Origin: JBBDNV01 sp040877415
GTDB taxonomy: Bacteria > Planctomycetota > Planctomycetia > Pirellulales > PALSA-1355
Assembly (NCBI GenBank): GCA_040877415.1
Contig: JBBDNV010000179.1
Location: 1 to 12,278 of the forward strand
Length of the DNA stretch: 12,278 bases
Direction of reading: 5' to 3'
Below are positions 6,446 to 11,864 of the stretch, in pieces; the first letter of the stretch is position 1; each line of letters opens with the position of its first letter. The notes beneath the pieces are model-generated. The model was given only the letters and a program-made list of their open reading frames with translations. It ran no database searches and was not told the origin of the DNA. The position numbers and the translations under genes are program-made.

Positions 6446-7390
6446 TCAGCCCGAGAACTTGTCGCCGGGCTGGACGGGATAACCGCGCAAGAATTCCCCG
6501 GCCGTTAAGACGCGCTTGCCGGCCGGCTGGATCGCGTCGATGGCCAGGACGGCGTTGCCCGTGGCGATCTCGAGCTTGTCCTCATGGGCTTCCAGCACGG
6601 TGCCGGGCTGGCCGCTTCCCGCGGGCTCGACGTGCACGCGCTTTAGAATCAATCGCAAAGGCTCGTGCCCTGCGCGTCGCCAGAAGGTGTACGTCGTGGG
6701 CCACGGCTCGAAGGCTCGCACCTGGTTTTTGATCGCCGCGGCCGGCCGCGACCAGTCAACTGCTCCGTGTTCCTTCGTCAAGCGCGGAGCCCGGGTGGCT
6801 TCGGTCGGATCTTGTTCGATCGGTTGTGCCGTGCCCGAAGCGAGCCGAGCGATCGCATCGATCACCTGCGGCGCCCCCAGCTCCGCCAGGCGGGGCTCGA
6901 GCTCCGCCGCCGTTTCATCCGCACCGATCAGCGTCTTGGCCTGCGCGATGGCGGGGCCGGCATCCACCCGCGCCGTCATGTGGATCACGGTCACGCCCGT
7001 TTCCGTCTCGCCGTTATAGATGGCCCAATGGATCGGCGCCGCGCCGCGATACTTGGGCAACAGCGAAGCGTGCAGATTGATGCCGCCCCAGCGCGCGATC
7101 TCGAGCGTCTGGGGCGCAAGAATCTGGCCATAGTCGCAGACGACCAGCAAATCGGGTCGGTAACCGGCCAGCACCATCCGGGCAGGCGGCGCGTTGACGT
7201 CCTGCGGATCGTGTACGCCGACGCCCCGCGCTTCCGCCAGCTCGCGCGTCGGATTGGCTTCCGCCCGGCTCTTGCCGTGCAGCGGGCGGTCGGGCCGCGT
7301 AAAAAGCGCCAATACCTCGTGCGGCGAATCCAATAGCGCGCGGAAAGTGGGCACGGCAAACGACCCGGTTCCCATCATAATCACGCGCAT
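6446..7390 (-). CDS. fmt: Methionyl-tRNA formyltransferase
   Basis: This enzyme transfers a formyl group from 10-formyl-tetrahydrofolate to Met-tRNAfMet in the cytoplasm, making the initiator fMet-tRNA. The protein is 314 aa, usual for the family. The N-terminal Rossmann-like domain starts MRVIMMGTGSFAVP. The formyltransferase signature INLHASLLPKYRGAAPIHWA is intact, with Asn105, His107 and Asp143 (in RVDAGPAI) at the positions of the known catalytic triad. The C-terminal tRNA-binding domain ends IQPAGKRVLTAGEFLRGY, as in the family. I chose ATG at 7388-7390 because the protein then starts at the family N-terminus; an upstream GTG would add 19 residues without homology. No strong Shine-Dalgarno precedes it. 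It lies 61 nt downstream of the TPP enzyme on the same strand, suggesting co-transcription. The usual partner def is not in the window. Confidence 0.95.
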   Translation of the reverse strand: MRVIMMGTGSFAVPTFRALLDSPHEVLALFTRPDRPLHGKSRAEANPTRELAEARGVGVHDPQDVNAPPARMVLAGYRPDLLVVCDYGQILAPQTLEIARWGGINLHASLLPKYRGAAPIHWAIYNGETETGVTVIHMTARVDAGPAIAQAKTLIGADETAAELEPRLAELGAPQVIDAIARLASGTAQPIEQDPTEATRAPRLTKEHGAVDWSRPAAAIKNQVRAFEPWPTTYTFWRRAGHEPLRLILKRVHVEPAGSGQPGTVLEAHEDKLEIATGNAVLAIDAIQPAGKRVLTAGEFLRGYPVQPGDKFSG

Positions 7391-7422
7391 CGTACGCTCG
7401 ATTCGTGTACAAGTCCTTGAGC

Positions 7423-7445
7423 GCCACCGCCGGCCCTGAGGTGGC
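7423..7445 (-). other. Hairpin between the TPP enzyme and fmt
   Basis: GCCACC (7423-7428) and GGTGGC (7440-7445) can pair around an 11-nt GC-rich loop in the short gap between the two genes. It has no U-tract and is therefore not a convincing terminator. It could be an intercistronic processing or attenuation site, or chance. Confidence 0.25.
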
Positions 7446-7451
7446 ACGGGC

Positions 7452-9140
7452 CTACAGTTGAGTTGACCCGAGCAGGTTGCCCCCCAGCGTGGGATGGCCG
7501 ATGCGTTTGTCGCCCACGACGTTGATCACGGCCGGCTTGCCGGACTCGAACGCGCGTTTCAAAGCCGGAATGATTTCGTCGGGCTGCCTGACGTGCTCGC
7601 CATGGCAGCCCATCTCGCGGAAGATGCGGTCGTAGCGGATGCCCGGCAGCATGTCGAAGGGATCGGTGCGCCCCTTGAGGAGCGGCATCTGCTCAAAACT
7701 CGGTCCCCAGGAGCTGTTGTTCCACAACAGGGCGATCACGGGGATTTTGTATTTGGCCGCGGTTTCCATGTCCCAGCCGCCGATGCCGATGCCGCCGTCG
7801 CCGATCACGGTGATCACCTGCTTGCCGGGCCGGCCCAGTTGCGCGCCGATCGCCATTCCGACGCCGTGTCCCACCGGAGCCAAAGGACCCGCGTCGACGA
7901 TCTGGCCGGGAAAGCGCACCGGCCAGTGGTGGCTGATATAGCCGGAGAGCGTGAAGCTGTCGACCACGATCGTGGCGTCCTTGTCGGCCACGCTCACCAG
8001 ATCGCCGATCAGGCGATCGGGGTGAATGGGCACCTCGCCGCGCACTTTTTTGCTGCGCTCGCCGACCATTTTGCGAAAATTCTCGCGGGCCGTGTCTACT
8101 TCCTCGAGCCACGCGGAGTTCTTTTTCGCGGTGAAGTCCTTCTGGCGCGATTTGACGGCCTCGATCAATTGGCGGAGCACGAGCTTTGGATCGCCGACCA
8201 CGGCCACTTCGGCCGGCACTTGCCAGCCGATGCGGTCCGGCGTGGCGTCGATTTGCACGTACGTGGCTTTGTCGGTCCAGGTGGGCGGCTGGCCAAATTT
8301 CTCGCCGCTCCAAAACCGAAAACCAATGGCGATCACCAGGTCGGCCCGGCCGGTAAACGGTTTTTTCCACGCGCCCCGCACAGCCAGCGGATGATCCTCC
8401 GACAACGCGCCGTGTCCTGCGCGGCGGGTGTAGACCGGAGTTCGCGACAGCTCGGCCAGCTCGGCCAGTTCCCCAGCCGCGCCCGACCAGAAGATTCCAT
8501 CGCCCCCGACCAGCAGCGGCCGCTCGGCGTGGGCCAACAGGTCGGCGATGCGCTCGATCGACCGCGGATCGCCCTGGGAACGAAGCTGGTCGGGCTCATA
8601 AACCTTCGCGCCGGGCACCTGGTCGGTTTCTTCGTCCTGGTGATAAAGGATGTTGGTCGGAATATCGATCACCGAAACGCCTTGCGGGGGCATCATGGCC
8701 TGACGAAAGGCCTGGCGGACGTCGAACGAGATGCGGTACCAATCGAGCACGCGGTGCGTGAACTTGCTGAACGTGCGGCAGACTTCGGCGCCATACGCTT
8801 CCTGAAACGATCCCAAACCGTCCTCGCCTACGGGATGCTGGCCCGAGATGCACACCACGCTAGAGCCGGTGAGTCCCGCGACACACAGCCCCGTAACCGC
8901 GTTGGTCAGCCCGCAACCGGCCGTGACGCAGCAAACGCCCGGCGTGCCGGTGGTGCGGGCCCAGGCGTCGGCGGCATAGGCGGTGGCCTGTTCGTGCCGC
9001 ATGTGGATCAGCTTGATGCCGTTGTTGTTCAGGTTCGCCAGAATCGGAAACAAGTGTCCGCCGTTGATCGAGAACAGGTACTTGACTTTCTGTTCCCCGA
9101 GCACCCGACCCACCAGCGTTCCGCCGTCGACAACCGCCAT
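7452..9140 (-). CDS. Thiamine diphosphate-dependent enzyme, acetolactate synthase / 2-hydroxyacyl-CoA lyase type
   Basis: The protein is 562 aa with the three-domain layout of the family. The N-terminal pyrimidine-binding domain carries the activating Glu50 in MRHEQATAYAADAW and the loop CGLTN at 76-80, where most relatives have PGLTN. The central domain follows (about 190-330). The C-terminal PP domain has the ThDP/Mg motif GDG (447-449) ending with NN (474-475) in IALLWNNSSWG. The SFQEAYGAEV stretch corresponds to the FQE region of acetolactate synthases and oxalyl-CoA decarboxylases. These enzymes make or break C-C bonds next to a carbonyl. The substrate cannot be told from sequence alone; no regulatory subunit (ilvN-like) is next to it, arguing mildly against a biosynthetic acetolactate synthase. 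The ATG at 9138-9140 has GGAGG 5 nt upstream; the frame is open further upstream only through repeats. fmt follows after 61 nt. Confidence 0.9.
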   Translation of the reverse strand: MAVVDGGTLVGRVLGEQKVKYLFSINGGHLFPILANLNNNGIKLIHMRHEQATAYAADAWARTTGTPGVCCVTAGCGLTNAVTGLCVAGLTGSSVVCISGQHPVGEDGLGSFQEAYGAEVCRTFSKFTHRVLDWYRISFDVRQAFRQAMMPPQGVSVIDIPTNILYHQDEETDQVPGAKVYEPDQLRSQGDPRSIERIADLLAHAERPLLVGGDGIFWSGAAGELAELAELSRTPVYTRRAGHGALSEDHPLAVRGAWKKPFTGRADLVIAIGFRFWSGEKFGQPPTWTDKATYVQIDATPDRIGWQVPAEVAVVGDPKLVLRQLIEAVKSRQKDFTAKKNSAWLEEVDTARENFRKMVGERSKKVRGEVPIHPDRLIGDLVSVADKDATIVVDSFTLSGYISHHWPVRFPGQIVDAGPLAPVGHGVGMAIGAQLGRPGKQVITVIGDGGIGIGGWDMETAAKYKIPVIALLWNNSSWGPSFEQMPLLKGRTDPFDMLPGIRYDRIFREMGCHGEHVRQPDEIIPALKRAFESGKPAVINVVGDKRIGHPTLGGNLLGSTQL

Positions 9141-9145
9141 AAGTG

Positions 9146-9150
9146 CCTCC
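9146..9150 (-). promoter_or_regulatory. Ribosome binding site of the TPP enzyme gene
   Basis: GGAGG on the minus strand lies 5 nt before the ATG at 9138-9140. It decides the start against an open frame extending about 500 nt further upstream through the repeats. Confidence 0.85.
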
Positions 9151-9223
9151 TTTGCGCGAAATACCCGCCGCGTCGCCAATCTACCGCTGCGCGCCGCGGT
9201 CCGCAAGAAACGGGGCTTAAACA

Positions 9224-9298
9224 CTAGCCCGAAGCGCAAGCGTGGGAAAATTGGTTTTCGGGACACCCTCGCTTGCGATTGATGCTGCGCTTCGGCGG
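9224..9298. repeat. Imperfect inverted repeat, CGAAGCGCAAGCG family
   Basis: The left side reads CTAGCCCGAAGCGCAAGCG (9224-9242). CGCAAGCGTGGG (9235-9246) pairs with CCCTCGCTTGCG (9266-9277) at 11 of 12 positions. The right side then carries about 10 extra bases before GCGCTTCGG, the complement of the outer left arm, so the outer stem is interrupted. I recognise AGCCCGAAGCGCAAGCG-type words as intergenic repeats in planctomycete genomes, from memory. Confidence 0.65.
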
Positions 9299-9395
9299 TT
9301 AGCCCCCGGCTTTGCCGGGGGATTCCTCGCTTGCGAAGGTTGACGACCAGTCGCGTGCTGCGGTACGACGATCCCCCGGCAAAGCCGGGGGCTAA
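9299..9395. repeat. Pair of 25-bp perfect inverted repeats with a 47-bp spacer (BIME/MITE-like)
   Basis: The arm 9299-9323 (TTAGCCCCCGGCTTTGCCGG plus GGGAT) is the exact reverse complement of 9371-9395. Each arm is itself a hairpin, CCCCCGGC/GCCGGGGG around a 3-nt loop. The 47-bp spacer (9324-9370) repeats the word CCTCGCTTGCGA of the neighbouring element. The right arm supplies the stop codon of the AlkD-like remnant. No transposase is encoded; it resembles a non-autonomous or REP-pair unit. Confidence 0.8.
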
Positions 9396-9493
9396 ATGGC
9401 GACGTCGACGCCATGGCGGGCGTAGATTTTGCGATTCTGGGCAGTGCCCAGCGCTTTGAGCTCGTTGATCACGGGTTGGCAGTTCGTGGTCAT
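9392..9493 (-). pseudogene. N-terminal remnant of an AlkD-like DNA alkylation repair gene
   Basis: The minus strand encodes 33 aa starting MTTNCQPVINELKALGTAQN and continuing RKIYARHGVDVAI. The block LKALGTxQNRKIYARHG is, as I remember the family, the N-terminus of HEAT-like AlkD DNA glycosylases, which usually run past 200 aa. AGGGAGA (9501-9507) lies 7 nt before the ATG, so a genuine translation start is preserved. The frame ends at TAG inside the right arm of the 25-bp inverted repeat. The family normally continues with a hydrophobic-aromatic MFGVS-like segment, but nothing of it appears between here and the TPP gene start. So the rest of the gene was deleted, not merely interrupted. It is divergent from the dehydrogenase gene, 40 nt away. 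Confidence 0.65.
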
Positions 9494-9521
9494 CAATTTC
9501 TCTCCCTGTAGAACGAGCTGT

Positions 9522-9527
9522 TATAAC
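9522..9527 (+). promoter_or_regulatory. Possible -10 element directly before the dehydrogenase start
   Basis: TATAAC (5 of 6 to TATAAT) ends 6 nt before the ATG at 9534, which would put transcription start at or near the ATG and make the mRNA leaderless. This agrees with the missing Shine-Dalgarno. The -35 region (about 9499-9504) is not convincing, so the call is tentative. Confidence 0.25.
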
Positions 9528-9533
9528 ATTTCC

Positions 9534-10535
9534 ATGAAACTTGTGATTCACCCGCCGGTCGAACCGGAGCGGCTCGAGCGCATCGTCGAGGCCGCCGGAC
9601 CGATGCACGTCGTCAACGCCACAACCTCCGACGCCGCCCAAAGCGCGATCGTCGACGCCGACGCGTTCTTCGGCAAATTGACCCCCGCGCTATTGGCCGC
9701 CGCCGCGAAGTTGCGCTGGGTCCAAGCGCCCACGGCCAGCCTGGAACACTATTTGTTTCCCGAGCTCATCGGGCATCCGCTGGAGTTGACCAACATGCGC
9801 GGACTGTATTCCGACGTGATCGCCGAACACGTATTGGGCATGATGCTTTGCTTCACGCGGAACCTGCACACCTACATTCGCAACCAGGTGGCCGGCCGGT
9901 GGAACCCGGTGGGCGGAGAAAATGCGCGGGTCACGTTTGCCACCGGCCCGGGAGTGCCCAGCGCCATGGACGACGTTCACCGGAATCTGGGCGACCTGAG
10001 CGCGGGCATCGTCGGCTTGGGCCACATCGGCGCGGAAATCGCCCGGCGGCTGGCCAGCTTTGGCATGCACGTCTCGGCGGTCGATCCAAAGCGGACCGAG
10101 GCGCCCGAGGGGGTCGAAGCGCTCTGGCCCCCCGACCGGCTCGAAGACTTGTTGCACGGAAGCGATTTCGTCATCATCGCCGCCCCGCACACGCCCGAGA
10201 CTGCGCAAATGTTTCGCCGGGCGCAGTTTCAGGCCATGAAGCCGAGCGCCTATTTGATCAATATCGGCCGCGGGGCAATCGTGAACCTCGATGACCTGGT
10301 GGCGGCACTCGAGGCCCATGAAATCGCAGGCGCGGGGCTCGACGTGTTTCAAATCGAGCCGTTGCCCGCGGAGCATCCGCTCTGGCGATTCAAGAATGTG
10401 ATCCTCACGCCGCACGTGGCGGGCCAATCCGCGCGCGTGCCAGGTCGTCATTTGAACGTCCTTTTGGACAACGTGCGGCGATTTGTGCGCGGCGAGCCGC
10501 TGGCAAACATCGTCGACAAACACGGCTGGTTTTGA
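9534..10535 (+). CDS. D-2-hydroxyacid dehydrogenase (NAD-binding)
   Basis: This 333-aa enzyme of the D-isomer-specific 2-hydroxyacid dehydrogenase family interconverts a 2-hydroxyacid and a 2-oxoacid with NAD(P)H in the cytoplasm. The NAD-binding motif GLGHIG is at 161-166, and Asp183 (AVDPKR) ends the second strand, which favours NAD(H). The catalytic set is complete: Arg246 (NIGRGAIV), Glu275 (FQIEPLP) and His294 (LTPHVAG). The substrate-domain stretch MRGLYSDVIAEHVLG (88-102) is typical. About 25 residues between GRW (121-123) and the NAD-binding fold (PVGGENARV...MDDVHRN) look like an insertion compared with classical members. I chose ATG 9534-9536 because the protein then starts on the first beta strand (MKLVIHP); an upstream start would add 35 residues over the AlkD remnant. 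No clear Shine-Dalgarno precedes it. The exact substrate is not determinable. Confidence 0.93.
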   Translation: MKLVIHPPVEPERLERIVEAAGPMHVVNATTSDAAQSAIVDADAFFGKLTPALLAAAAKLRWVQAPTASLEHYLFPELIGHPLELTNMRGLYSDVIAEHVLGMMLCFTRNLHTYIRNQVAGRWNPVGGENARVTFATGPGVPSAMDDVHRNLGDLSAGIVGLGHIGAEIARRLASFGMHVSAVDPKRTEAPEGVEALWPPDRLEDLLHGSDFVIIAAPHTPETAQMFRRAQFQAMKPSAYLINIGRGAIVNLDDLVAALEAHEIAGAGLDVFQIEPLPAEHPLWRFKNVILTPHVAGQSARVPGRHLNVLLDNVRRFVRGEPLANIVDKHGWF

Positions 10536-10544
10536 GCAAAACCA
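10527..10544. terminator. Weak hairpin at the end of the dehydrogenase gene
   Basis: TGGTTTT and AAAACCA form a perfect 7-bp stem over GAGC, which overlaps the TGA stop. It lies between two convergent genes. The stem is AT-rich and has no U-tract outside it, so termination here is only a possibility. Confidence 0.2.
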
Positions 10545-10586
10545 AGCGTCCGACGCAGCGATCGGCCACGGAATCGGGTTGATCGC

Positions 10587-10853
10587 TCACTTCCGCCGCA
10601 AGCTTTGCACGGTCTCATTGGCGCGGCGCTCACCCTTGGCAAGCTCCACGCGACGGTGCAACTCGGCTTCGGCTCCGACCGCCCACCCCTCGAGTTTCTC
10701 CAGCCACTCCAAGGCCTTGCGGTCATGCAGCTCCAAGCCGGGCAGATTCTCCTCTCGGCTGGTTCGGGCCAGGTTGCGCAAGCGGGCGCAAAGGTCGAGG
10801 GCCCGTAGGGTCAGGGCATTGAGGCGGTCGGGATCGTACGGTTCCAAGGTCAT
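10587..10853 (-). CDS. Small helical hypothetical protein
   Basis: This is an 88-aa protein starting MTLEPYDPDRLNALTLRALD, with no cysteine motif beyond a single Cys, no signal peptide and no membrane segment. It is rich in Leu, Ala, Glu and Arg with heptad-like spacing (LDLCARLRNLARTSREENL, then ALEWLEKLEGWAVGAEAEL), suggesting two or three amphipathic helices and possibly a coiled coil or helical hairpin. ATG at 10851-10853 has AGAGGTG 9 nt upstream; a GTG four codons earlier (10863-10865) is less likely because that ribosome site would overlap it. It is convergent with the dehydrogenase gene (51-nt gap). It resembles uncharacterised planctomycete proteins I have seen, but I cannot assign a function. 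Confidence 0.7.
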   Translation of the reverse strand: MTLEPYDPDRLNALTLRALDLCARLRNLARTSREENLPGLELHDRKALEWLEKLEGWAVGAEAELHRRVELAKGERRANETVQSLRRK

Positions 10854-11027
10854 CGTTTTGGTCACCTCTGGGCTCGATTCGATGGGCGATTATGCCATCC
10901 TGAACGCGTCTATCGTACCGCCCTTTGCCTATATTGTCGAGGTATTACCCAGTAAACACTTGTTTTTTGGGGACCCATCTCTCGAACAGCGATCATAAAT
11001 AGGTCATAATTTTGTTCAAAATAGTGA

Positions 11028-11057
11028 TTGAAATATGGCCATTTTATGCGCTAGGAT
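11028..11057 (+). promoter_or_regulatory. Possible promoter of the acidic protein / HTH unit
   Basis: TTGAAA (11028-11033) and TAGGAT (11052-11057) are separated by 18 nt. The -35 matches TTGACA at 5 of 6 and the -10 matches TATAAT at 4 of 6. It lies in the AT-rich patch, about 90 nt before the ATG at 11147. Confidence 0.35.
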
Positions 11058-11131
11058 ACTCGGCGCAGTCACGGTCCCATCCGTCAGCCATGCATTCCGT
11101 TCAGGTCAACAAACGCCGATCCGAGTGTCCC

Positions 11132-11137
11132 AGGAGG
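11132..11137 (+). promoter_or_regulatory. Ribosome binding site of the acidic protein gene
   Basis: AGGAGG lies 9 nt before ATG 11147-11149. It decides this start over the earlier in-frame starts at 11012 and at 11090, which lack such a site. Confidence 0.75.
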
Positions 11138-11146
11138 TTTCGTCGC

Positions 11147-11371
11147 ATGCCGCCGACCCGTTTTCCGCACGTCGCCGCGTATCAAGCCGGATGGCCGCAC
11201 GCGGACGGCAATTCTGTCCATCCCGTGGCGAGCGAACACAACTCGGACGACGACGGGGACGATTGCGAACCGGACCCGGAAGGCGACGATCCTTGGGACC
11301 CGGACCTGTTGGATGACGACGAACCGGAGCCTGAACCGGGCGATTTCTGGTTTGAGACCGACCACGACTGA
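11147..11371 (+). CDS. Extremely acidic small protein, unknown function
   Basis: This is a 74-aa protein. Residues 1-30 are neutral (MPPTRFPHVAAYQAGWPHAD). Residues 31-74 contain 22 Asp or Glu in 44 positions, in runs such as SDDDGDDCEPDPEGDDP and DDDEPEPEPGDFWFE. The only Lys or Arg in the whole protein is Arg5. There is no signal peptide or membrane segment. The tail is probably disordered, with aromatic residues (Trp50, Phe67, Trp68, Phe69) that could act as a binding hook. I do not recognise a family. It precedes the HTH/Cys-knuckle gene by 55 nt on the same strand, and that protein is strongly basic. A partner, inhibitor or DNA-mimic role is possible but is inference. AGGAGG supports the start. 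Confidence 0.7.
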   Translation: MPPTRFPHVAAYQAGWPHADGNSVHPVASEHNSDDDGDDCEPDPEGDDPWDPDLLDDDEPEPEPGDFWFETDHD

Positions 11372-11426
11372 TTCGTTCCGCACACCATTCGCTCGTCGCC
11401 ACGAGCGGCAGTTGGAGACAAGCGCC

Positions 11427-11843
11427 ATGCTTGCACTGGCCAAAGTGAAAGAAGTCCGGCGGCTCCTGAACGAAGGAAAGCTCTCGCAGCGCAAGATCGC
11501 CGCTGCCATCGGCGTCAGTCGAGCCACGGTCAGCGCGATCGCCAGGGGCAAACGGCCCGACTACGAACCGCGGATGCGCGCCCGGGCAGCCGAGTTCGAG
11601 CCCTTGGGTCCGATCGAACGCTGCCCGAGCTGCGGCGGCCGCGTCTATATGCCGTGCCGGTTGTGCCGCGTGCGCAAGATGAATGCCCGGGAGCAGCGGC
11701 GCCTGCTCGCCATGCGCCGCTGGGCTCGCGAGCAAGCGATCAAACGGCTCTTGTCCGCGATCCACAAAGCGAACCAGAAGCGGGAAGCGCAGGTCTGTTC
11801 CCATCTCTTCGAACCGTTCATTCGCAAAGCGAAAAGAGCGTGA
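11427..11843 (+). CDS. HTH protein with a Cys-knuckle and basic C-terminus, probable DNA-binding regulator
   Basis: This is a 138-aa protein. Residues 1-42 form a resolvase/homeodomain-like helix-turn-helix: KVKEVRRLLNEGKLSQRKIA, then AIGVSRATVSAIARGKRPDY. Cys66, Cys69, Cys77 and Cys80 (ERCPSCGGRVYMPCRLCRVR) form a CxxC-x7-CxxC zinc knuckle. Residues 81-138 are rich in Arg and Lys (REQRRLLAMRRWAREQAIKR). There is no catalytic recombinase domain, so this is a small regulator and not a resolvase. I recall many planctomycete paralogs with the same HTH-RPDYE-CPxCGG-MPCRLC order; their role is not known to me. The start ATG 11427 has GGAG about 9 nt upstream, and the protein then begins at the usual family N-terminus. 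It is the second gene of a likely unit with the acidic protein and is convergent with the DUF58 gene (21-nt gap). Confidence 0.85.
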   Translation: MLALAKVKEVRRLLNEGKLSQRKIAAAIGVSRATVSAIARGKRPDYEPRMRARAAEFEPLGPIERCPSCGGRVYMPCRLCRVRKMNAREQRRLLAMRRWAREQAIKRLLSAIHKANQKREAQVCSHLFEPFIRKAKRA

Positions 11844-11864
11844 AGACCCGTATCGCCGGGACCA

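Larger units (their letters stand above)
10866..11146. other. Divergent intergenic region with an AT-rich patch
   Basis: This 281-base spacer lies between two divergently oriented small genes. It holds an unusually AT-rich segment (about 10990-11050) in a GC-rich neighbourhood, including the possible promoter at 11028-11057. No RNA gene or repeat is recognisable. A frame upstream of 11147 is open from 11012, but the well-placed AGGAGG points to the later start. Confidence 0.5.

Noticed and set aside
6665..7336. Plus-strand open frame of 223 codons antisense to fmt
   Set aside because: It is Arg-rich, motif-free and overlaps a clear fmt gene.
7494..9227. Plus-strand open frame of 577 codons antisense to the TPP enzyme
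   Set aside because: It mirrors the whole TPP gene, whose minus-strand product has all the family motifs. The antisense product is His/Arg/Ala-rich with no coherent domain.
9141..9641. N-terminal extension of the TPP enzyme by 167 codons
   Set aside because: It reads through two repeat families and antisense to the start of the dehydrogenase gene; GGAGG before 9140 marks the real start.
9690..10523. Minus-strand open frame of 277 codons antisense to the dehydrogenase
   Set aside because: The plus-strand frame carries the full catalytic set and NAD motif; the antisense frame is a codon-bias shadow.
11012..11146. 45-codon N-terminal extension of the acidic protein
   Set aside because: It would start inside the AT-rich promoter-like patch without a ribosome site, and AGGAGG sits just before 11147.
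11427..11843. Site-specific recombinase/resolvase, from the resolvase-like HTH
   Set aside because: The protein is 138 aa with no catalytic resolvase domain; after the HTH come a Cys-knuckle and a basic tail.
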